Notes: generated from the letters alone by a model not told the origin. DNA of 64,000 bases from an uncultured Nitrospiraceae bacterium (GCA_903822005.1 CAIJNL010000023.1:37159-101158), one strand, 5' to 3'. Positions 19,309-27,683 are shown, counted from the first letter of the stretch. A program made the numbers and translations.

Positions 19309-19404
19309 AATATCCGTTACCAACCGCTCCATACTTTATTATTGACACTGAATATTTGATCCTGAATTTCATCCTGTATAACCATGGAAGTCTTAATCAT
19401 TCAG

Positions 19405-19449
19405 TCAGGATGATTCCGGGCATCACATGCCTGCCCGAAATCATCCTGA
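19405..19449 (-). terminator. Strong hairpin after the acetolactate decarboxylase gene
   Basis: The 11-bp perfect arms TCAGGATGATT (19405-19415) and AATCATCCTGA (19439-19449) enclose a second 5-bp stem GGGCA/TGCCC. It begins 46 bases after the decarboxylase stop. No T tract follows, so it may be a partial terminator or mRNA-stabilising stem splitting the decarboxylase from the operon below. Confidence 0.5.
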
Positions 19450-19495
19450 TCTTATGTGGTTGCCGGCCAGTTGCCTGTCGTGACCGGTCGGGATG

Positions 19496-20284
19496 TTATT
19501 TCTTCTGATAGGGTACTGCCAGGTCTATCTTTTTCGCGCCTTCGTTTGTCGGCATCTTTATCAGCATCTGCGACAGATACTGGATCTGCACCTTTGCCTC
19601 ATCAAACTTCACCTCCAGTATATGCCCGCCCTGCTTCTTGTCGTCGGTGATAAAATGCAAATGGTAACCTGGTGCGTAAACATTCTTGATAAAATGGGGA
19701 AGACGCACGCCGACGAAAGTTCCCTTCACATCTTTCACCTCGAATATTGACTGAGTGGCGATGACCTGGGACAGGGGCGGATATGGCTGATCCTGCTTGT
19801 CTGTGCTGCGGTACTTGACGTAGCTGAATTTCGCGTTAATCTTGAAGGCGTAGAAATTATTTATGTTGGGAAGTAAAGCATCGATACTCTTCATCATTTC
19901 TTCGTAGCTGTTGATATTGTTCAGCGTGGTTGTCTTGCTTGCCTTGAAGAATGAGACCGCCCCGTAGGTTATGGGCGCCTTGTCATCCATCAGAACCACT
20001 GAGCCGTCATACATTCCGTTATAGGCCTTGCCGTTTATGAGAATCAGTTCGCCGTCCATATGCTCGAAAGCGCCAACACCGAAATCACCATGCTTCTTGA
20101 GTTCACCTACAGTTGTAGTAGGGAAAAAGACACCATGCTCAAGACCTGCGAGAGATGAAATCTGATAAACAACATCGTATTTGTCTGCGGCCAGGGCGAA
20201 ACCGACCAGGCATGTTGCAATCAGCAGAACAGATAAAAAAATCCTTGCCACTACCGCTTTTGATCTCTTCAATGAAATTTGCAT
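19496..20284 (-). CDS. budA: Exported alpha-acetolactate decarboxylase
   Basis: A 262-residue protein. A signal peptide (positive start, hydrophobic core about 13-30, AAD cleavage region) precedes an acetolactate decarboxylase domain. Family marks are GAFEHMDGELILINGKAY (about 72-89) and the metal-site segments GYHLHFITDD and GGHILEV (about 205-225). The enzyme converts alpha-acetolactate to acetoin. Export is seen in some relatives but is odd for a fermentation enzyme whose substrate is made inside. AAAGGAGT precedes the ATG, and a sigma-54 promoter candidate lies about 165 bases upstream. No acetolactate synthase gene is nearby. Confidence 0.85.
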   Translation of the reverse strand: MQISLKRSKAVVARIFLSVLLIATCLVGFALAADKYDVVYQISSLAGLEHGVFFPTTTVGELKKHGDFGVGAFEHMDGELILINGKAYNGMYDGSVVLMDDKAPITYGAVSFFKASKTTTLNNINSYEEMMKSIDALLPNINNFYAFKINAKFSYVKYRSTDKQDQPYPPLSQVIATQSIFEVKDVKGTFVGVRLPHFIKNVYAPGYHLHFITDDKKQGGHILEVKFDEAKVQIQYLSQMLIKMPTNEGAKKIDLAVPYQKK

Positions 20285-20445
20285 AAATTGACTCCTTTCG
20301 CTGCTGCAGTTGTCAGATTTCTGAGTTTACAGACAGACACTAAACTGCCCCTGTCTTCCTTTTTCGCCGGCTCGATTCATTGTGCAAGCCGCCGGTTGGC
20401 AAACAATCCCCCCTCCTTCTTCGGAACTATAGCTTTAGAATTACA

Positions 20446-20460
20446 GCAAGAAAAATACCA
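20446..20460 (-). promoter_or_regulatory. Sigma-54 (-24/-12) promoter candidate for the acetolactate decarboxylase gene
   Basis: Read on the minus strand it is TGGTATTTTTCTTGC: GG and GC elements separated by exactly 10 bases, close to the TGGCAC-N5-TTGC consensus. It sits between the PrpR-type sigma-54 activator gene and the decarboxylase, giving a leader of about 150 bases. Position and partner make it convincing. Confidence 0.65.
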
Positions 20461-20530
20461 AGTGCGGCATATTGATTTATTTGACTTATAATTGCCTGCT
20501 AACATAAATGAAGCAAGCAAATGCAACATA

Positions 20531-20558
20531 ATGTTTCTTTTGTTCAATTTGTTTCACA
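20531..20558 (-). promoter_or_regulatory. Possible activator-binding site upstream of the sigma-54 promoter
   Basis: Two GAAACA-type half sites, TGTGAAACA (20558-20550) and GAAACAT (20537-20531) on the minus strand, lie about 75-100 bases upstream of the -24/-12 element, where an enhancer-binding protein would bind. The assignment rests only on position and repetition. Confidence 0.25.
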
Positions 20559-20598
20559 ATTGGATTAGAGAAGGAAAAACAGGCGGGGGATCATCAGA

Positions 20599-22512
20599 TC
20601 ATGAAAGGTCTTCACACTCTTTAAGACGTCTCCATAGCGTGGTCCGGCTGATCCCGAGTTTGGCGGCCGCCTTACCATAGTGATAATTGGACTCCTCCAG
20701 GACCTGAATCAGCAGCGAATGGTTTAAATTACCTCTTCCGGCTTCAGCATTAAGGGATCTATTATTCGCTCCAACCTTTAATGCACTCTTCTTGGCAGAA
20801 GATTGCAGCAGCATGCTCTCAACATCTTCGGGCCTGATGCCTCCGATCTTTCCGAGCACGGCCAGGCGCTCTGCCACGTTGCGCAATTCCCGCACATTTC
20901 CAGGCCAGTGATAATCACGCAGGATCTTCTGTGTATCGAAATCTAGTTCCATGAAATCTTTGTTTGAGCGCAGACAGTAGAATTTGAGGAAATGCATCAT
21001 CATAGGCACAATATCCTCTGGCCTTTCCCTGAGCGGAGGAACTACCAGCCTCAGTATGTCTACTCTGTAATAAAGGTCTTCACGGAAATGACTTTCCTGC
21101 ATCAGTGCGAAGAGGTCCCTGTTCGTTGCAGTGAAGATGCGGACGTCGACAGGAATCACACGGTCATCCCCAAGACGCATTATTTCGCGCTCCTGAAGCA
21201 CGCGGAGAAGCCTTCCCTGGAGCTTTGGTGAAATTTCGGAGATCTCATCGAGAAAGATCGTGCCACGATGACCCATCTCAAAGAGTCCCATTTTACCACC
21301 CTTCGAAGCGCCCGTAAACGCGCCCTCGGCATAGCCGAACAGTTCGCTTTCGAGCAGATTTTCGGGCAGCGCAGCGCAGTTGACGGCGACGAACGGTCCT
21401 TTTCTCCTGCTGCTCGCATTATGTATGCTCTGCGCGAAAATCTCCTTGCCTGTGCCGCTCTCACCCATTATCAGCACGTTCGAGTTGACCTCGCTGTACT
21501 CCTTCGCAACAGCTATCGCCCTCTTGATTGCAAGACTGTCGCCGAGGATATCGGAAAATGAGAGCTTTGCCACATGGCCGCGCTGATAGATTATCTGGCG
21601 TATCTTGCCTTCCAGTTCCTGAATCGCGGCCACAGGCTGGAATGTGGCCACAGCGCCGGCTGTCAGGTTTCCGACCACAATCGGGACCCTGTTTACAGCC
21701 AGCTGCTGCCCATTAATCGACACTATTTCACCGAGTTCGGTGCGCCCGGTCTCGAGAACGCGCTTCAACCCGAGCTGCGGCAGGATTTTTTCAGCAAGAT
21801 GTCCTATGGGATCATCCTTAAGATCAGCCAGTTTCATGGCAGCCGCATTTGCAAGATTTATGACCCCGGCCGAATCAACAGCCACTACCCCTTCAACCGA
21901 ATAATCGAGTATGGCCCTGAACTGTTCGGCACGCTCCTGCTCCCATCGCCGTATCCGGGCCACGCGCTTTGCCTCTCTCAATGCGTGATAGATGGCTTCG
22001 CGGCCCGTTCTGATGAAGACTGTGCTCATCCCAAGCCTTTCGGCAATGAGGGTGGACATTACCCCTCCGATCACAACAGTTATGCCGCTGTCCTTTATGC
22101 GCTGGATGCTCGGCTCAGCTTCGTCCTCATCCTGGACCTCAGCCACAACCAGCTCTATGTCCATAATATCTTCAATGCCCTTTACGCCGTAAATCATGTC
22201 CCGGTACCCGACAATGCCGACCTTCCTGACAGCAAACTTTTCCTGGCATTCCTGGACCGCACGCAGAATATCATAGCCGCTTACCGGCAGGTCAACAACA
22301 GGCGTTCCTTTCACGAGCCTCTTGGCAGCCGCAGCCGTCACACCGCGGGCCACAATAACGTCCGTGTTTTCACCCTTCCATTTGGCGATTTCACGCACAT
22401 AATTGGCCAAAATAATTTCGAGTTCCCATTCGCCGTCACAGAGCTCATCAAAAATTTCTTTTACAGTGACGCCGATTTCCGGATAAGGAATAAAAAAAGT
22501 TATCTTGCCCAC
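20599..22512 (-). CDS. PrpR-type sigma-54-dependent transcriptional activator
   Basis: A 637-residue enhancer-binding protein. The N-terminal PrpR_N sensor domain runs to about 185, followed by a PAS domain (about 195-300). The AAA+ domain (about 320-550) has Walker A GESGTGKE, the sigma-54 contact loop GAFTGA and Walker B GTIFLDEIS. The C-terminal Fis-type helix-turn-helix ends YHYGKAAAKLGISRTTLWRRL. The frame is open 15 codons further up, but AAGGGAG sits five bases before the GTG at 22512, where the domain begins. The activator probably senses a small organic acid and drives the -24/-12 promoter just downstream. Confidence 0.93.
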   Translation of the reverse strand: MGKITFFIPYPEIGVTVKEIFDELCDGEWELEIILANYVREIAKWKGENTDVIVARGVTAAAAKRLVKGTPVVDLPVSGYDILRAVQECQEKFAVRKVGIVGYRDMIYGVKGIEDIMDIELVVAEVQDEDEAEPSIQRIKDSGITVVIGGVMSTLIAERLGMSTVFIRTGREAIYHALREAKRVARIRRWEQERAEQFRAILDYSVEGVVAVDSAGVINLANAAAMKLADLKDDPIGHLAEKILPQLGLKRVLETGRTELGEIVSINGQQLAVNRVPIVVGNLTAGAVATFQPVAAIQELEGKIRQIIYQRGHVAKLSFSDILGDSLAIKRAIAVAKEYSEVNSNVLIMGESGTGKEIFAQSIHNASSRRKGPFVAVNCAALPENLLESELFGYAEGAFTGASKGGKMGLFEMGHRGTIFLDEISEISPKLQGRLLRVLQEREIMRLGDDRVIPVDVRIFTATNRDLFALMQESHFREDLYYRVDILRLVVPPLRERPEDIVPMMMHFLKFYCLRSNKDFMELDFDTQKILRDYHWPGNVRELRNVAERLAVLGKIGGIRPEDVESMLLQSSAKKSALKVGANNRSLNAEAGRGNLNHSLLIQVLEESNYHYGKAAAKLGISRTTLWRRLKECEDLS

Positions 22513-22682
22513 AAAATCTCCCTTCAAGATGCCTGCTGCCGCACAGCTTGAGCGCATAGCTGAGTTAGTCTACGCCGGAAAACTGATCAAACGCAAGACA
22601 GCCATTGTGCCATGGCCTTGATTGAAGAGGTAGTCCCCATTGTTTGGACAGTCTTGGGGCGGATAGTACCACAGGATCAGAT

Positions 22683-23678
22683 TTACTTAACCTTAAACGC
22701 AGCCATTTTCGACGCTATCATAACAGCTCTTTCCGTAGCGTCTATATTAGCCACTCCTCTGCCGGCGATATCAAAGGCCGTTCCGTGCGCAGGCGTAGCA
22801 ATCGGGTAAGGCATACCTCCGGTCACAGTTACCCCGAACTGGAAGCCCATCAATTTCATGGCGATTTGACCCTGGTCATGATACATTGTCACAACAACGT
22901 CATACATCCCTTTAAAGGCATTTATAAAAACTGTGTCTGCCGAAAAAGGTCCCGCTACATTCATGCCCTGGCTTGCTGCTGTTTGCACCGCGGGCGCAAT
23001 AATGTCGATTTCCTCGCGGCCGCACAGCCCGCTTTCTCCAGCATGAGGATTCAGAGCAGATACAGCTATCCGCGGCTTGTCATAACCGGTGCGGATCAGC
23101 GTCGCATTTGCCAGACCTACGGCCCGCAGAATATTGTCCACAGTAAGATTTTTTGCCACTTCACTGATTGGAATGTGGCTGGTCACCCTTGAAGTCCAGA
23201 GTTTGTCCAGTACATTGATCTCACCGAACGGTTTATCCCATTTGAGATAATGAGCGAACATCTTGTGTTCGTCAGAAAATTCGTGCCCGCCCTTTTTAAG
23301 ACCTGCTTTGTTAAGCGGGGCAAATGTGAGACCCTCAATTTTCCCTGACTGCAGAAGCTCCAGTCCTTTGACCAGCGTATCGCCTGTTGCCTTGCCTGAT
23401 TTGGCATCAAGAGTGCCCATTTGGACCGCAGCCGGATCTATGTTTTTAAGATCTATGATCGGTATGGGGCCTTCCCATTCAATACCGTCTATGCTGTCAA
23501 CGACTCTGAATGTAAAATCGACTTTTGCAATTTTCTGCGCGGCTGTCAAGACACGCACATCCCCTATCAGCACCGGTCGGCAGTAAGGTCGCAGCCTGTT
23601 CTGCGCGCAAAGCTTCGCGATAATCTCCGGCCCAATTCCGGCCGTCTCCCCCATCGTAACCCCAATCACCGGCTTCAT
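22683..23678 (-). CDS. pdxA: PdxA-family 4-phosphohydroxy acid dehydrogenase
   Basis: A 331-residue NAD- and metal-dependent decarboxylating dehydrogenase of the PdxA family. The N-terminus is VIGVTMGETAGIGPE (4-18), with Glu where vitamin B6 enzymes usually have Asp-Pro. Metal-binding histidines appear in DEHKMFAHYL (about 137), MYHDQGQ (about 266) and the GTAFDIAG segment (about 304). Besides 4-phosphohydroxythreonine (vitamin B6), the PdxA2 branch oxidises phosphorylated tetronates. Its place next to a PrpR-type regulator, MFS carrier and dehydrogenase favours a catabolic role, so the symbol marks family only. AGGAGG precedes the ATG. Confidence 0.85.
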   Translation of the reverse strand: MKPVIGVTMGETAGIGPEIIAKLCAQNRLRPYCRPVLIGDVRVLTAAQKIAKVDFTFRVVDSIDGIEWEGPIPIIDLKNIDPAAVQMGTLDAKSGKATGDTLVKGLELLQSGKIEGLTFAPLNKAGLKKGGHEFSDEHKMFAHYLKWDKPFGEINVLDKLWTSRVTSHIPISEVAKNLTVDNILRAVGLANATLIRTGYDKPRIAVSALNPHAGESGLCGREEIDIIAPAVQTAASQGMNVAGPFSADTVFINAFKGMYDVVVTMYHDQGQIAMKLMGFQFGVTVTGGMPYPIATPAHGTAFDIAGRGVANIDATERAVMIASKMAAFKVK

Positions 23679-23716
23679 AAAAGATCCTCCTGTTCACTGT
23701 TTGAGTGATTACCGCT

Positions 23717-23732
23717 GCAAGAAAAAATTCCA
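23717..23732 (-). promoter_or_regulatory. Sigma-54-like element with one extra base, upstream of the pdxA-like gene
   Basis: Minus-strand TGGAATTTTTTCTTGC closely resembles the promoter at 20446-20460, but GG and GC are 11 bases apart instead of 10. It lies 39-54 bases upstream of the pdxA-like start. It may be a weak or decayed promoter. Confidence 0.25.
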
Positions 23733-23808
23733 CTCGGCGAATCGAATCCGAGCAGCATTTGCAGTTCTTTCATGGTAATTCCATTCTCATTAACCCGGAA
23801 AGGCTATC

Positions 23809-23846
23809 GCGAGATATTTGTTGCTGCGCGATATTATTTATCTCGC
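23809..23846. promoter_or_regulatory. Inverted repeat in the pdxA-msrA intergenic region
   Basis: Perfect 8-bp arms GCGAGATA (23809-23816) and TATCTCGC (23839-23846) are spaced by 22 bases, with a related GCGCGATAT between them. They lie about 130-170 bases upstream of the pdxA-like start, so a regulator site is possible. Confidence 0.3.
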
Positions 23847-23922
23847 TAGCTTAGCATGACATTGCGCTATTGTGTCAAAGAAGGGCCGCAATTCCGCAAA
23901 GGCATTTCTTTTTTTATGTCTC

Positions 23923-24010
23923 GGCTAAATCACCATCAGTAGCAACGCGTAGTTCCTATCTCTTGTTATGACAGGAATTGCTACCTTACGAAGGGTGTCC
24001 CGATTTAGCC
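23923..24010. repeat. Nested palindromic element (MITE- or REP-like)
   Basis: Outer 9-bp perfect arms GGCTAAATC (23923-23931) and GATTTAGCC (24002-24010) enclose 7-bp arms GTAGCAA (23939-23945) and TTGCTAC (23978-23984), and an inner TTCCT/AGGAA pair. The 440-base gap between pdxA and msrA holds no gene. This layout suggests a small palindromic mobile element or structured RNA. No second copy is seen in the window. Confidence 0.45.
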
Positions 24011-24119
24011 TGAAGCCTTTCCAACTGAAATTAGAAAAGTGATCAGCCCGGTCTTTTTTGAACCTCGCCCTGAAATTGATACAATGTATCTTGTAGAGTA
24101 TCTTACTTAGGAGGCGGGT

Positions 24120-24719
24120 ATGAAAACATTTACTTTAACGATGATGGGCCTTTCAGCCATGTTTTTAACGGCTGCTACGGTATTTGCGGCGAATAATGTA
24201 GAAAAAGCGACCTTTGCCGGAGGCTGTTTCTGGTGCATGGAACACCCGTTTGACCAGCTTCCCGGGGTAGTGTCCGTTACCCCTGGCTATACAGGAGGGC
24301 AGAAGCTTAATCCTACCTATGAGGAAGTATCCGCAGGCGGAACCGGGCATGCCGAGTCAGTACAGATAGTCTATGATCCTTCAAAGGTCACATATGAGAA
24401 GCTCCTGGACGTCTTCTGGCACAACATCGACCCGACTACCAAAGACCGCCAATTCTGCGACGTCGGAAACCAGTACAGAAGCGCCATTTTTTATCACAGC
24501 GAGAAGCAGCGCCTGGCGGCAATAAAATCCAAAGAGATGCTGGAGCAGAAGCATTCCCCCATTGTCACACAGATCGTGGCCGCCACCGAGTTCTACCCCG
24601 CTGAGGAATACCATCAGCATTATTACAAGAAGAACCCGTTCCGGTACAAGATCTATCGCGGCAGCTGCGGACGCGACAGCAGGCTTAAGGAAATATGGGG
24701 AGCTGAGGCCGGTCACTGA
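24120..24719 (+). CDS. msrA: Peptide methionine sulfoxide reductase A, exported
   Basis: A 199-residue MsrA that reduces methionine-S-sulfoxide in proteins. A signal peptide (1-23, ending VFAAN) indicates periplasmic action. The catalytic motif GGCFWCMEHPF is at about 34-44. The family motif GGTGHAESVQIVYDP (about 72-86) and a C-terminal SCGR cysteine for resolving the intermediate are present. An AGGAGG site is well placed. There is no msrB beside it. It is a stand-alone gene, probably for oxidative repair of exported proteins. Confidence 0.95.
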   Translation: MKTFTLTMMGLSAMFLTAATVFAANNVEKATFAGGCFWCMEHPFDQLPGVVSVTPGYTGGQKLNPTYEEVSAGGTGHAESVQIVYDPSKVTYEKLLDVFWHNIDPTTKDRQFCDVGNQYRSAIFYHSEKQRLAAIKSKEMLEQKHSPIVTQIVAATEFYPAEEYHQHYYKKNPFRYKIYRGSCGRDSRLKEIWGAEAGH

Positions 24720-24835
24720 GTAAAGCAGGTCCCACCGCGCTGTTGCGGCTGTTTACAGCCCTGGGGAACCAATTTATTATCCAAATAGTTTAAAATATTC
24801 AAGTTGGTCTTATATCCAGGGAAAAGGAGATTGAG

Positions 24836-25186
24836 ATGAAGATAATACATTATTCCGAGGTTGAACCGACCCATTTTGAGGGCGCCGCGGTAAAGGGAGT
24901 AGCTGCCCGTGTTGTTATAGGCAAGAAAGACGGCGCCGATAATTTCTGCATGAGGGTCTTTGAGATTGCGTCAGGAGGCAACACCCCAAAGCATGCCCAC
25001 GACTGGGAGCATGAGATGTTTATTCATTCAGGCAAGGGCGAGATTTTCTGCGATGGGGCCTGGCATCCTGTTGAGGCAGGCAGGGTTGCACTGATCCCGG
25101 CCAATGCGGAACATCAGATTAAAAATCAGGGTGCTGAAAAACTTGTTTTGGCATGCCTTGTACCTTCCAAGGCCCCTGAGTTATAG
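24836..25186 (+). CDS. Cupin domain protein
   Basis: A 116-residue single-domain cupin. Motif 1 is GGNTPKHAHDWEHEMFIHSGKG (about 48-69, broken here by HAHDWEHE, with metal-binding His and Glu); motif 2 is PANAEHQIKN (about 93-102). Such proteins bind a metal ion and act as isomerases, dioxygenases or ligand sensors. The substrate cannot be told. AAAGGAG precedes the ATG. The neighbours msrA and the kinase fusion give no clear pathway. Confidence 0.85.
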   Translation: MKIIHYSEVEPTHFEGAAVKGVAARVVIGKKDGADNFCMRVFEIASGGNTPKHAHDWEHEMFIHSGKGEIFCDGAWHPVEAGRVALIPANAEHQIKNQGAEKLVLACLVPSKAPEL

Positions 25187-25266
25187 AAACCTCTTAATAA
25201 AAATCAACTGCAGGTGGCAGTGCCTGCGCATAGCAATCGCAGGCTTTCCCGGATATAATTTAAGCC

Positions 25267-26850
25267 ATGGACCAGGAAAGCCTGCATGAGCATTTATTGC
25301 AGCCCTCTTTTTACCCCGAAAAGCCGTCTTCGGTCACATTTAGGGAAACTCATATATCGCGCGTCTATATCCTGGATCGGCATGTCTATAAGATGAAGAA
25401 GCCTGTCAATCTCGGGTTTCTTGACTTCTCTTCACTCGAGCGTCGGCGCTTTTTCTGCGAAGAAGAGGTGCGGTTAAACAGCCGCTTCTCCACTGATACG
25501 TATCTTTGCGTAGTGCCCGTCTGCAGGGACAACGGCGGTCTGCATATAGGACTGCCGGGCGAAACGGTCGAATACCTGGTAAAGATGAGGCGTCTGCCGG
25601 AAGAGCTGATGCTTAGCCGGAGGCTCGAAGAACAAAAAGTTGATCTTCATCCGGAAATGGCGAGGATTGCCAGACACCTTGCTGACCTGCATATTTCCGA
25701 GCCGGTAAGCAATCACGATGAAGGTTACAGCGATCTCATGCATATCAGGCGCAACTGGGAAGAGAATTTCAGCCAGACCATGACGCACATAGAATCATCC
25801 ATCAGTCCAGACGGCTTCGCTGCCCTGCGAAGCTATGTAAAGCGCTTTCTTGAAGACCATGAAGAGCTGATCGACCAAAGGGAAAGAGACGGCTGGGTGC
25901 GCGAGTGCCATGGCGACCTGCATGCCGAGCATATCTGCCTTACAGACCCTGTGCGCATCTATGACTGCATAGAGTTCAACCGCCGCTTCAGGGTCAGCGA
26001 TATACTGGCCGACATCGCATTTCTGCTAATGGATATCGACTGCCATGGCAGATATGATCTTTCCGACGCACTCTGGCAGGCTTACCTTGACAGGCTGGCA
26101 GCCCCGGCGCCCGAAGAACTGGTGCGCTTTTATAAGGTCTACCGCGCGTATGTTCGCGGCAAGGTCGCGGCCATCTCGGGCTCAGAGCCCGAGGTATCAG
26201 AGGACCTTCGCGGAAAGGCCTGGCATAGTGCAAGCGGATACTTCAACCTGGCCCTGGGTTATATTTTGCCTCCCGCGCTCCTGATCACCTGCGGTCTCAT
26301 GGGCACCGGCAAATCGAGCCTGGCAGCCGAGCTTGCGACAGCGCTACGCGCAGAATTGATCCGTTCCGACCTGCTTCGCCTCCAGTTCAAGAACGGGCCG
26401 GGCACTGGGGAGCAGGCAGCCTATATGGATGGGGCGTATCGCAGCGAATTGACCGAAAAGGTGTATGGGCAGATGGCCGAACAGGCCCGCGAGCATCTGA
26501 AGGCAGGTCGTACAGTTATCCTTGATGCAAGCTTTGCCAATGCAGGGCATCGCCACAGCATGCAGCAGCTTGCGGCCGGGTGCAGCGTGCCGTTTGCAGT
26601 GCTATATTGCCAATGTTCACGCGAGACGGCGCTGATGCGGCTGTACGGGCGCATGCAGGAGGGAACAGATGTCTCTGATGGCAGGGTAGAGCTTTACGAC
26701 ATACAGAGAATCCATTTTGAGACGCCGACAGATAATGAGCCGGTCATTGAGATAAAGACCTCAGGCCGGGTGGACTATACAGTCAACAGGTTGCTCGGCA
26801 GAATGCCTGCAATTATTGGAGAGACCGGGCTGAAAAAACAGAAAAATTAG
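25267..26850 (+). CDS. Fused aminoglycoside-phosphotransferase-like / P-loop kinase protein
   Basis: A 527-residue two-domain protein. The N-terminal half (about 30-310) is a kinase-like APH domain with the catalytic motif CHGDLHAEHICL (about 218) and YDCIEFNRRFR. The C-terminal half (about 335-510) is a zeta-toxin/gluconate-kinase-like P-loop domain with Walker A GLMGTGKSSLA (about 343). This fusion (COG2187 + COG0645) is widespread but of unknown substrate. It is a single gene. Confidence 0.85.
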   Translation: MDQESLHEHLLQPSFYPEKPSSVTFRETHISRVYILDRHVYKMKKPVNLGFLDFSSLERRRFFCEEEVRLNSRFSTDTYLCVVPVCRDNGGLHIGLPGETVEYLVKMRRLPEELMLSRRLEEQKVDLHPEMARIARHLADLHISEPVSNHDEGYSDLMHIRRNWEENFSQTMTHIESSISPDGFAALRSYVKRFLEDHEELIDQRERDGWVRECHGDLHAEHICLTDPVRIYDCIEFNRRFRVSDILADIAFLLMDIDCHGRYDLSDALWQAYLDRLAAPAPEELVRFYKVYRAYVRGKVAAISGSEPEVSEDLRGKAWHSASGYFNLALGYILPPALLITCGLMGTGKSSLAAELATALRAELIRSDLLRLQFKNGPGTGEQAAYMDGAYRSELTEKVYGQMAEQAREHLKAGRTVILDASFANAGHRHSMQQLAAGCSVPFAVLYCQCSRETALMRLYGRMQEGTDVSDGRVELYDIQRIHFETPTDNEPVIEIKTSGRVDYTVNRLLGRMPAIIGETGLKKQKN

Positions 26851-26894
26851 AGAAGAGCTTGCCTGACAGGGCAGTTACTCCAACATGACCATAC

Positions 26895-27683
26895 TTAGAA
26901 CAGGCCTGTTACCATGCCGATTCCTGCCAAGACCATCATGGCCCCGACGATCTTCTGTATGAGCGGCAATGTTATTTTCTTTAGCATCCTTGCGCCTATG
27001 AATGAACCCAGGAACGCCGCCGCCGTTGCTGCCCCTACCAGACCCCATATATCACTCGTCCCGGCGATTTTGACCGTATGGAAGGAGGCGCCGTATACCA
27101 GCAGCCTCGCAACGTCCACTATTACGGCAGAAACCGTACCGGTTCCAACAAAGGTCTCTTTGCTCAATCCGGCCTTGATGAGGAATGCGGAACGAAGGGC
27201 ACCCTGGTTGCCTGACAGCCCCCCGAAAAAACCGGAGAGTATGCCCCCGTGGATAAGATATTTTCGGTCAATCTCGAGATTGACCAGGCGCGGTATCAGC
27301 TCAAAACCGGCAAAAACGATTATCAGGATGCCTATAACCAGCTTGACCATTGTTATATAGTGGGTTTGATCGCCGATTTGATAGACAAACAGCGGCTGGG
27401 CCGTTGCGAACAAATTCAGGACCATTGCGCCGAATATAGCGGCAGCAGCTCCCGGCAGGGCAAAACGCCTAATCACTTCCCAGTCGGCATTTTTGCCGAC
27501 TAATATGACCTTGAAGATGTTGTTAGACAGATGTACTACTGCCGTTGCAGCGATCGCTATATGGACCGGAAAGAAGAGAGCAAAGGCAGGCATAAGCACG
27601 GTTCCGAGGCCAAACCCCGAAAAAAGTGTCAATCCGGACACGAGCACGGCAACAGAGCATACTATAAGATATTCTGGATTCAT
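26895..27683 (-). CDS. TauE/SafE family membrane permease
   Basis: A 262-residue membrane protein with about 8 hydrophobic stretches. FSGFGLGTVLMPAFALFFPV (about 22-41) and GGLSGNQGALRSAFLIKAGL (about 154-173) are the two halves' signature loops of the PF01925 family. It probably exports a small sulfur or organic anion. It lies 41 bases downstream of another family member on the same strand; the two are not close copies, so they may work as a pair or on different anions. Confidence 0.88.
   Translation of the reverse strand: MNPEYLIVCSVAVLVSGLTLFSGFGLGTVLMPAFALFFPVHIAIAATAVVHLSNNIFKVILVGKNADWEVIRRFALPGAAAAIFGAMVLNLFATAQPLFVYQIGDQTHYITMVKLVIGILIIVFAGFELIPRLVNLEIDRKYLIHGGILSGFFGGLSGNQGALRSAFLIKAGLSKETFVGTGTVSAVIVDVARLLVYGASFHTVKIAGTSDIWGLVGAATAAAFLGSFIGARMLKKITLPLIQKIVGAMMVLAGIGMVTGLF

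Noticed and set aside
21574..22551. 325-codon plus-strand open frame across the PrpR-type gene
   Set aside because: The opposite strand encodes an intact sigma-54 activator with all its motifs; the plus-strand product has no recognisable domain and no ribosome site.
23932..24010. Integron attC-like reading of the nested palindrome
   Set aside because: It lacks the GTTRRRY/RYYYAAC core sites and there is no integrase or cassette nearby.
24076..24104. Sigma-70-like TTGATA-N17-TATCTT before msrA
   Set aside because: The spacing is ideal but the start point would fall inside or just before the AGGAGG ribosome site, leaving almost no leader.
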